From: Anaerolineaceae bacterium
GTDB taxonomy: Bacteria > Planctomycetota > Phycisphaerae > FEN-1346 > JAACEH01
NCBI GenBank assembly: GCA_011682595.1
Contig: JAACEH010000084.1
Coordinates: forward strand, 1-15,589
Direction of reading: 5' to 3'
Length of the DNA: 15,589 nucleotides
Below, piece by piece: positions 1 through 6,156 of this stretch. Numbering within the stretch: the stretch's first letter is position 1; each line of letters opens with the position of its first letter. Both the position numbers and the translations under genes were made by a program. A model generated the notes under the pieces. The model was not told where the DNA came from. It saw only the letters and a program-made list of their open reading frames with translations, and made no database searches.

Positions 1-6
1 CGCTAG
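1..6 (+). CDS. possible last codon and stop of the upstream gene (nuoD?)
   Basis: The window opens with an Arg codon followed by TAG. In complex I operons the gene before nuoE is commonly nuoD, whose product typically ends in an acidic residue followed by Arg. The fit is suggestive only, because two codons cannot identify a gene. The remaining 25 bases before nuoE contain a purine-rich stretch (AGAGAAAGAG) that could serve as a weak ribosome binding site. Confidence 0.25.
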   Translation, partial: R

Positions 7-31
7 GGACGGTAGAGAAAGAGTCGAGACC

Positions 32-505
32 ATGGAACTGAGCGACGAGACCAGAAAGGAAATCGATCTGCTGATCGTCACCTGCCAGACACGGCGGGAG
101 GCCATGCTGCAGGCTCTGGAAATTATCCAGAAGCAGCACGGTCACGTCGGCCCGGAGGCGGCCGAGTACATGGCCACGCGACTGCAGGTCAGCCGGGCCG
201 AGGTGGACGACGTGTTGTCGTTTTACCAGGGGTACCATCGGCGTCCGGTCGGCGAGGTGGTGTTCAAGGTCTGTCGCACTCTGCCTTGCGCCCTGGTGGG
301 GGCGAGCAGTGTCGCGGCCCACCTCTCGTCAAAGCTGGGCATTGCCGTCGGCCGGACCAGCCCGGACGGCCGCTACACCCTGCTGGAAGTGGAGTGCCTG
401 GGCCTGTGCGACCAGGCGCCGGCCATGATGGTTAATGACGAAGTCTACGGTAATCTGACGCCCCAGCGGATCGACCGTGTCCTGGCGTCGCTGGACAGGG
501 AGTAG
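32..505 (+). CDS. nuoE: NADH-quinone oxidoreductase subunit E (24-kDa, [2Fe-2S] N1a)
   Basis: This is the thioredoxin-like [2Fe-2S] subunit of the complex I NADH-oxidising module, located in the peripheral cytoplasmic arm next to NuoF. At 157 residues it has the usual length. The four cluster ligands are visible as C81, C86, C122 and C126, which fits C-x4-C-x35-C-x3-C. The helical N-terminal half contains the family pattern around residues 57-72 (DDVLSFYQGYHRRPVG), leading to the first Cys pair. The ATG at 32 is the only start that gives a family-like N-terminus. Its ribosome binding site is weak (GAGAAAGAG, 11-19), so translation may be coupled to an upstream gene. nuoF starts 2 bases after the stop. 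Nothing suggests damage. Confidence 0.95.
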   Translation: MELSDETRKEIDLLIVTCQTRREAMLQALEIIQKQHGHVGPEAAEYMATRLQVSRAEVDDVLSFYQGYHRRPVGEVVFKVCRTLPCALVGASSVAAHLSSKLGIAVGRTSPDGRYTLLEVECLGLCDQAPAMMVNDEVYGNLTPQRIDRVLASLDRE

Positions 506-507
506 CC

Positions 508-1803
508 ATGGAACTGGTCCTGCTGCCGCCGGAAGCGACGGCCGAGCATCCCGAGATGCTCGACGGCTACCAGACCCGGGGAGGTTACGCCGCCTGGCGG
601 TTGGCCCTTGGGGACCGCGATCCCGGGCGCGTCATGGACGAGGTGGCCCGAAGCGGGTTGCGCGGCCGCGGCGGGGCGGGATTCCCGACCGCCAGGAAAT
701 GGTCGTTCATGCCCCGCGACGGCAGAGCGGCCGTACTGTGCTGCAACGCCGACGAGAGCGAGCCGGGGACGTTCAAGGACCGCCACCTGCTGGAGCGGAC
801 GCCGCACCAGGTGCTCGAGGGACTGATGCTCGGCTGCTATGCCCTCGGGGCGAGGCGAGGCTACGTATTCATTCGCTGCGAGTATGTCCGCGCGGCCGGG
901 GCCATGCAGGAGGCGATCGAGCAGGCCCACCAGATCGGCCTGCTCGGCGAGAACATTCTCGGCAGCGGCTGCTCGCTCAAGGTGCTCATTCGCAAAGGGG
1001 CGGGCGCCTACATCTCCGGCGAAGAGACGGCCCTGCTCGAATCGACCGAGGGTAAGCGCGGCTGGCCGCGGCAGAAGCCGCCCTTTCCCGCCGGGGGCGG
1101 GCTGTTCGGCCTGCCGACCACGGTCAACAACGTCGAGACGCTGGCCTGTCTGCCGATGATCGTCAGCGAGGGCGGCCAGACCTTCGCCGCCGTCGGGACG
1201 CCGAACAACACCGGCCCGAAACTTTACTGCCTGAGCGGCCACGTCAACCGCCCGGGCGTTTACGAGTCGCCGATGACTGTAACCTTGCGGGAACTGATTT
1301 TCGACGATTGCTTCGGCGGCGGCATTCCCGGCGGGCGGCTCTTGAAGGCGGTCGTCCCCGGCGGCAGCAGCGCCCCGGTTCTGCGGGCCGACGAGATCGA
1401 CCTGGCGGCCGACTTCGACCACCTGCAGGAAGCGGGCAGCATGCTCGGCTCGGCGGGCCTGATTGTCATGGACGAGCGGACCTGCATGGTTCGTGCGGCG
1501 GCCAACACCAGCCGCTTCTTCGACCGCGAGTCCTGCGGTCAGTGCACGCCGTGCCGCGAGGGTTCGCACTGGGTCCGCCAGGTGCTGGAGCGCATCGAAG
1601 CGGGCCGCGGGTGCGACCGGGACGTCGACCTGGTGATCGATCGCCTGGAGGCGATCGAGGGGCAGACCATCTGCGAATTCGGCGAGGCGGTCTCCTGGGG
1701 CGTCGGCAGCATGATAGAGAAATTTCGCGACGAGTTCCTGGAGCACAACCGCCTGGGCCGATGCCCGGTGCCGGCCTGGGACTTGGGGGGTGTGGCTCGA
1801 TGA
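508..1803 (+). CDS. nuoF: NADH-quinone oxidoreductase subunit F (51-kDa, FMN/NADH-binding)
   Basis: NuoF oxidises NADH through FMN and passes electrons to the N3 [4Fe-4S] cluster. The 431-residue protein has normal length. Visible motifs are the Gly-rich FMN/NADH loop GRGGAGFP (53-60), NADESEPGTF (80-89), GAGAYISGEETAL (164-176) and the N3 ligands C343, C346 and C349, with C389 in TICEFGEA. The last motif differs slightly from the common TICALGDA. The ATG at 508 follows AGGGAG (497-502) with 5-base spacing, and the start lies 2 bases after the nuoE stop. The 3' end overlaps nuoG (ATGA, 1800-1803), implying translational coupling. The subunit looks fully functional, so the NADH-input end of this complex is intact. 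Confidence 0.97.
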   Translation: MELVLLPPEATAEHPEMLDGYQTRGGYAAWRLALGDRDPGRVMDEVARSGLRGRGGAGFPTARKWSFMPRDGRAAVLCCNADESEPGTFKDRHLLERTPHQVLEGLMLGCYALGARRGYVFIRCEYVRAAGAMQEAIEQAHQIGLLGENILGSGCSLKVLIRKGAGAYISGEETALLESTEGKRGWPRQKPPFPAGGGLFGLPTTVNNVETLACLPMIVSEGGQTFAAVGTPNNTGPKLYCLSGHVNRPGVYESPMTVTLRELIFDDCFGGGIPGGRLLKAVVPGGSSAPVLRADEIDLAADFDHLQEAGSMLGSAGLIVMDERTCMVRAAANTSRFFDRESCGQCTPCREGSHWVRQVLERIEAGRGCDRDVDLVIDRLEAIEGQTICEFGEAVSWGVGSMIEKFRDEFLEHNRLGRCPVPAWDLGGVAR

Positions 1804-3352
1804 GCGATGTGCAGTTGATCATCGACCAGACGGAAATGGCGGTGCCCGAGGGCACGACCATCATCGAAGCGGCCCGCGCGGCCGGCGTCGAGATTCCACA
1901 TTTCTGCTATCACCCGATGCTCAGCGCCCCGGCCAACTGCCGCATGTGCCTGGTCGAAATCGAGGGCAGGCCGAAACTGGCGCCGTCCTGCAGCACGCCC
2001 GTGGCCGAGGGCATGAACGTGCGGACAAACACGCCGCGGGTCGGCCAAAGCCATCGCAGCGTTATGGAGTTTTACCTGATCAACCATCCGCTGGACTGCC
2101 CGGTCTGCGACCAGGCCGGCGAGTGCGTTCTGCAGGACTACAGCTACGGGTGGGGCCGCCCGACGAGCCGCTTCGGCGAAACCAAGGTCACCCAGCCGGT
2201 CAAGGAGGTCGGGCCGGACATTGTCCTTTATGCCGACCGCTGCATCATGTGCACGCGCTGCCTGCGGTTCCTGCAGGAAGTCGCCGGGACGAGCGACCTG
2301 TCGGTCATCAACCGCGGCGCCTGCAGCGAGATTCACGTCCAGGAGGACCGCCCGCTGGACAATCCTCTGTCGGGCAATATCGTCGACATCTGCCCGGTCG
2401 GGGCGCTGTGCTCAAAGGATTTCCTGTTCAAGTGCCGCCCCTGGTGGCTGCACTCGACCAGGTCGGCCTGCGCCCGCTGCGGGCGGGCCTGCAGCATTCG
2501 GATCGACGTCAGCGAGGACCGCATCCGCCGCATCAAGCCCCTGGAGAACCGCCGGGTCAACGACACCTGGATTTGCGACCAGGGGCGTTTCGCCTTCAAC
2601 GAGTGGCAGGGCGCCGGGCGGCTGGACAGGCCGCTGGTCCGCCGGGAGGGCGGCTTTGGCCATTGCGATTGGGACGAGGCCCTGGAAACGGCCGCCCGCG
2701 GACTTCGCCAGGTCGGCAGCCGGCATGGCCGCGGGGCCATCGCCATGATCGGCTCGCCCTGGTCGACCAGCGAGGAGAATTTTCTGCTGGCCAGGTTGTT
2801 CGCATCGTTCGGGGCCACCGTGGCCGCGGTCTGGCCGGCGGCCAGCGAAAGGCCCCGCAAGTTCCCGGGCTTTACCATCTCGGGCGAGAAGGCCTGGAAC
2901 GCCGCCGGGGCGCGGCGGGCCATCAGCCAGGTGGTCGGCCAAGTGCTGCCCATAGATCGTCTGGCCGAGGAAATCGAGGACGGCAACATCCGCGCCGTCT
3001 ACGCCCTGGGCGGAGCCTACCGCGGGGCCAACGTTCCGAAGATCTGGGGCTGGAACTGTTGGAGTTCTTCGCCGTGCAGACCTGCTTCATGACCGACAAG
3101 GGCCTGCGGGCCCGCCTGATTCTGCCCGGCGCTTCGCCGTACGAAAAGACCGGCACCGTTCGCAACGAGGACGGTATCGAGCAGGAAGTCAACGCCGCCC
3201 TTGAGCCCCCCGGCCAGGCCCGGCGCGACTGGGACATTCTGTGCGACCTGGCCGAGGCGATGGCCTTGACGCTCGACGAGGGGGCCGAGTGCGAGGCAGT
3301 CCACCGCCGCCGGGCCTCGTGGGACTACACGCGCGGAGCTTTTCAGGAGTGA
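1800..3352 (+). CDS. nuoG: NADH-quinone oxidoreductase subunit G, short form, interrupted by a one-base frameshift near 3046-3049
   Basis: NuoG carries the Fe-S chain between NuoF and NuoI. The N-terminal frame (1800-3092) shows [2Fe-2S] ligands C36, C47, C50 and C64. It then has the His-Cys3 [4Fe-4S] site (H96, C100, C103, C109), a ferredoxin site (C148, C151, C154, C198), and an N7 motif C224-x2-C227-x3-C231-x27-C259. A molybdopterin-oxidoreductase-like region follows. At the GGGG run 3046-3049 the frame breaks. Adding one G restores I-W-G-L-E-L-L-E-F-F and continues in the other frame to the TGA at 3350-3352. That tail includes LPGASPYEKTGTVRNEDG, which resembles the family's conserved pattern. 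The restored protein would be about 517 residues, far shorter than E. coli NuoG (about 900), so most of the Mo-like domain is absent. As written the product would end at 3092. The ATG at 1800 overlaps the nuoF stop. Confidence 0.9.
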
Positions 3353-3362
3353 GCAGCCGACC

Positions 3363-4415
3363 GTGGATGCCGCAACCGTGATAACCATCGTCAAGGTTCT
3401 CCTTGTCTTCGTCCTGGTCCAGGCCATGGTGGCCCTGTTGCTGTGGATCGAGCGGCGCTTCAGCGGACTTATGCAGGATCGCTGGGGCCCGAACCGCGTC
3501 GGCCCGCTCGGCCTGTTGCAACCGCTGGCCGATTCGGTCAAGATTCTCTTGAAGGAGGACATCACCCCGCGCGGCGTCGACCGGCTGCTGTACTTCATCG
3601 CCCCGGCCATGACACTGATCCCGGCCCTGCTGACCTTCGCCGTTGTGCCGTTCGGCGAGCCGGTGACGATGTTCAGGACCGTGGTGCCGATGCAGATCGC
3701 CGACATCAACCTGGGCATCCTCTTTGTCCTGGCGGTCGGTTCTCTGGGCATCTACGGCATCGTCTTCGGGGCCTGGGCCTCCAACAACAAGTACAGCCTG
3801 CTGGGCGGGGTGCGAAGCGCCGCCCAGATGCTGTCCTACGAACTCTTCATGGGGGCGGCCCTGGTCGGCGTGCTGATGCTCAGCGGGTCGCTGCGGCTGA
3901 ACGACATCGTCGCCTCGCAGCAGCAACTTTACTGGGGCTGGCTGCCGGGCTGGAACATCTTCCGCCAGCCGCTGGCCTTCATTGTCTTCCTGGTGGCTGC
4001 ATTCGCCGAGACCAACCGCCTGCCCTTCGACCTGCCCGAGGCCGAGCAGGAACTGGTCGGCGGATACCACACCGAGTACTCGAGCATGAAGTTCGTCATG
4101 TTCTTCATGGCCGAGTACGCGGCGCTGTTCACCATGGCCGCTCTGCTGGCGACGATCTTCCTGGGCGGCTATGGGTTGCCCGGGCTGACGGCCGAACGAT
4201 TCGGCGGCACCTGGTGGCTGCCGGCGGTCCAGGCGGCCACCTTCCTCGTGAAGACCATGGTCTTCGTGATGCTCTTTATCACGGCTCGCTGGAGCCTGTC
4301 GCGCTTCCGCTACGACCAGCTCATGACCCTGGGCTGGAAGGTCATGTTGCCCCTGGCCTTGCTGAACATCCTGGCCACCGGGGCCATTCTCGGCCTGAAG
4401 GTTTACTTGCGGTAA
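3363..4415 (+). CDS. nuoH: NADH-quinone oxidoreductase subunit H (quinone-site membrane subunit)
   Basis: NuoH anchors the peripheral arm in the membrane and forms most of the quinone chamber and the start of the charged channel. The 350-residue, multi-TM protein shows all the family blocks. These are IERRFSGLMQDRWGPNRVGP (residues 23-42), ADINLGILF, WASNNKYSLLG, AQMLSYELFMG with the conserved Glu after SY, and NRLPFDLPEAEQELVGGYH followed by TEYSSMKF, then FRYDQL near the end. The start is GTG at 3363, 10 bases after nuoG ends. CAGGAG (3344-3349) lies 13 bases upstream, a rather long spacing, and no better in-frame start exists upstream. Unlike its downstream neighbours, this subunit keeps its key acidic residues, so the quinone-reducing part looks intact. 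Confidence 0.96.
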   Translation: MDAATVITIVKVLLVFVLVQAMVALLLWIERRFSGLMQDRWGPNRVGPLGLLQPLADSVKILLKEDITPRGVDRLLYFIAPAMTLIPALLTFAVVPFGEPVTMFRTVVPMQIADINLGILFVLAVGSLGIYGIVFGAWASNNKYSLLGGVRSAAQMLSYELFMGAALVGVLMLSGSLRLNDIVASQQQLYWGWLPGWNIFRQPLAFIVFLVAAFAETNRLPFDLPEAEQELVGGYHTEYSSMKFVMFFMAEYAALFTMAALLATIFLGGYGLPGLTAERFGGTWWLPAVQAATFLVKTMVFVMLFITARWSLSRFRYDQLMTLGWKVMLPLALLNILATGAILGLKVYLR

Positions 4416-4426
4416 CGGAGATTGTC

Positions 4427-5017
4427 GTGACGCATTTGCCCGACCCTTTTTTCAACGCACCCGGACGCAACGTGCCGGAGGCCCCGTTGCCGCGGCCGTC
4501 GTACGATACGCCGAAGCCCGGTCCGCAGAGAGAAAAGCGTTTGCAGGTGCGCGACGACATCTGGCAGCGGTTGAAAATACCGGGCCTGTTGAGGGCCATG
4601 TGGACGGCCTTGCGCCACGTGTGGCGGAAGAAGTTCACCGTCCAGTGGCCCGAGGAGGTCCGCCAGGTCAGCGACAACTATCGCGGCCTGCACCGGCTGA
4701 ACAAGGACCGGCAGGGCCGCATGCGCTGCGTGGCCTGCTTCCTGTGCCAGGTGGCCTGTCCGGCCGACTGCATTCGCATCGAGGCCGCCGCGGCGCCGTG
4801 GCCCGACCGCGAGAAGTACGCCGTGCGGTTCCACATCGACCAGCTGCGCTGCATCTATTGCGGCATGTGCGAGGAAGCCTGCCCCGAGGAGGCGATCGAG
4901 TTGACACGAATCTACTCGCTGGTCGGCACCGATCGCCGGGAACTTATCTTCGACAAGGAACAGTTGCTGGCCCTGTACGATCTGACCCGGGACGAGAAAC
5001 ACCCGTCGCGCTGGTAA
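4427..5017 (+). CDS. nuoI: NADH-quinone oxidoreductase subunit I (8Fe ferredoxin-type, clusters N6a/N6b)
   Basis: NuoI passes electrons through two [4Fe-4S] clusters to the quinone-linked cluster. The 196-residue reading has two classic ferredoxin motifs: C101-x2-C104-x2-C107-x3-C111-P and C142-x2-C145-x2-C148-x3-C152-P. I place the start at GTG 4427 because ACGGAG (4415-4420) sits 6 bases upstream. The frame stays open further upstream inside nuoH, but that part is antiparallel-style shadow sequence with no homology. This start gives a Pro-rich N-terminal tail of about 40 residues before the usual amphipathic region (residues 41-75, Trp/Arg-rich). nuoI starts 11 bases after nuoH ends, and nuoJ follows after 25 bases. 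Confidence 0.93.
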   Translation: MTHLPDPFFNAPGRNVPEAPLPRPSYDTPKPGPQREKRLQVRDDIWQRLKIPGLLRAMWTALRHVWRKKFTVQWPEEVRQVSDNYRGLHRLNKDRQGRMRCVACFLCQVACPADCIRIEAAAAPWPDREKYAVRFHIDQLRCIYCGMCEEACPEEAIELTRIYSLVGTDRRELIFDKEQLLALYDLTRDEKHPSRW

Positions 5018-5042
5018 TCCGCAGCGGGCAAGGAAAAGCGGC

Positions 5043-5831
5043 ATGGATATTCTGGCTTACTACATTCTGATCGTCGTCGGTTTCAACGTGGCCCTGGCCG
5101 GTTTGCGGGCCGTCAGCCGCGACACGCGAATCTTCACCGTCCTGGCCGGGGCGGTCCTCCTGGCGGCGACTGCTTTCTATTTCGGCAAGGACATCCATCG
5201 CCTGAGCGACGCCCTGCGCTACGGCCTGAGCGCCGTGGCCCTGGTGGCCGCGGTCCAGGTGGTCACCGGCCGCAAGCCGGTCCGCTGCGCCCTGTCGCTG
5301 CTGGTGGTTTTCCTGGCCCTGGCCGGAATCTTCGTTTCCTGGCAGGCCGAGTTCCTGGCGGCCATCACCATCAGCATCAACGCCGGGGCGGTCGTGGTCT
5401 CCTTCCTGTTCATCCTCATGCTGATCGACCTGCGCTTCGGCCTCGGCCTCGAGGTGACTCCCCTCTGGTCGGCGGCAACGGTCGCCGTCTCGCTGCTCTT
5501 TGTCCTGTCGCTGCTGGTCGCCCTGGCCGGGGACCGGAGCCGGCCGGTCGATAGTCCGCCGCCGGCCTATTTCCAGCACCGTCCCTATGGCGCGGGGCAG
5601 GTCGAGACGCGGCTCGGGTGGCCGGGCCAGAAAGAAACCCTGGCCGTCAATCGCCGCCTGCCGTACCCCTTGCGGCCCATCTCCGGCCGGACCACGGCCG
5701 TCGGCTGGGAACTTTACACCAGGTACACCGTACCCTTCGAGCTGGCCTCGCTGATTCTGACCGTGGCGGTCATTGCCGCCGTGGCCATCGGCCGACAGAG
5801 CGCCGAGGGCGAAGTGAGAGGAGACATATGA
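5043..5831 (+). CDS. nuoJ: NADH-quinone oxidoreductase subunit J with N-terminal two-helix extension
   Basis: NuoJ is a membrane-arm subunit whose third TM helix takes part in coupling. Typical members are about 165-220 residues; this one has 262. The family core starts near residue 60 and shows GRKPVRCALSLLVVF (76-90), QAEFLA (101-106), AGAVVVSFLFILMLID (114-129) and the late block PFELASLILTVAV (231-243). Residues 1-57 form an extra segment with two probable TM helices (about 5-22 and 30-47). In the TM3 motif, family members normally read V-Y-A/V-G-A, but here it is I-N-A-G-A, so N113 replaces the conserved Tyr (Y59 of E. coli). A hydrophilic loop of about 55 residues (163-217) precedes the last helix. 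The ATG at 5043 is supported by AAGGA (5030-5034), 8 bases away. The stop is 1 base before nuoK. Confidence 0.9.
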   Translation: MDILAYYILIVVGFNVALAGLRAVSRDTRIFTVLAGAVLLAATAFYFGKDIHRLSDALRYGLSAVALVAAVQVVTGRKPVRCALSLLVVFLALAGIFVSWQAEFLAAITISINAGAVVVSFLFILMLIDLRFGLGLEVTPLWSAATVAVSLLFVLSLLVALAGDRSRPVDSPPPAYFQHRPYGAGQVETRLGWPGQKETLAVNRRLPYPLRPISGRTTAVGWELYTRYTVPFELASLILTVAVIAAVAIGRQSAEGEVRGDI

Positions 5832-5832
5832 C

Positions 5833-6153
5833 ATGACGCAACCGCCGGTGCAATTCGACGCCCGCAGTGCTCTGGTCTTTGCGGCCCTGCTGATGGGTCT
5901 GGGTTTGCTGGGCCTGTTGCGGCGACGTAACATGCTCTTTCTGCTGATGGCCCTGGAGTTGGTCTTTGCCGCCGCGGCGACGGCTTTTGTGGCCCTGGCT
6001 CACCAGGTGAGGACCTACAACGGCCAGGTCTTCGCGGTCTTCATCATCATGGTCGCCGCGGCACAAGCGGCCGTCGGCGTGGCCATCGTGGTCAGTCTGT
6101 ATCGCCATCGCCACAGCATCGGCACGCAACATTGGCGAACCATGAGAGGATAG
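5833..6153 (+). CDS. nuoK: NADH-quinone oxidoreductase subunit K with E72Q-type substitution
   Basis: NuoK is a three-TM subunit (normally about 100 residues, here 106) related to MrpC. It contributes two membrane glutamates to the proton path. The first is kept: E42 in NMLFLLMALELVF, equivalent to E. coli E36. The second, normally in A-A-A-E-A-A-I/V-G, reads AAAQAAVG, so Q78 (CAA, 6064-6066) stands at the position of E. coli E72. The offset of 6 is the same for both residues, which makes the alignment secure. The Asn residues that usually follow the first Glu are also replaced by Ala. The ATG at 5833 follows AGAGGAGA (5817-5824). nuoK lies between nuoJ (1 base away) and the NuoN-like gene (3 bases away). 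Confidence 0.93.
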   Translation: MTQPPVQFDARSALVFAALLMGLGLLGLLRRRNMLFLLMALELVFAAAATAFVALAHQVRTYNGQVFAVFIIMVAAAQAAVGVAIVVSLYRHRHSIGTQHWRTMRG

Positions 6154-6156
6154 CCG

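Noticed and set aside
445..1746. A 433-codon minus-strand frame opposite nuoF
   Set aside because: It is a shadow of nuoF with no family motif and no ribosome binding site.
3040..3066. Programmed ribosomal frameshift in nuoG
   Set aside because: There is no slippery heptamer or obvious downstream pseudoknot, and a missing G in a G-run explains the break more simply.
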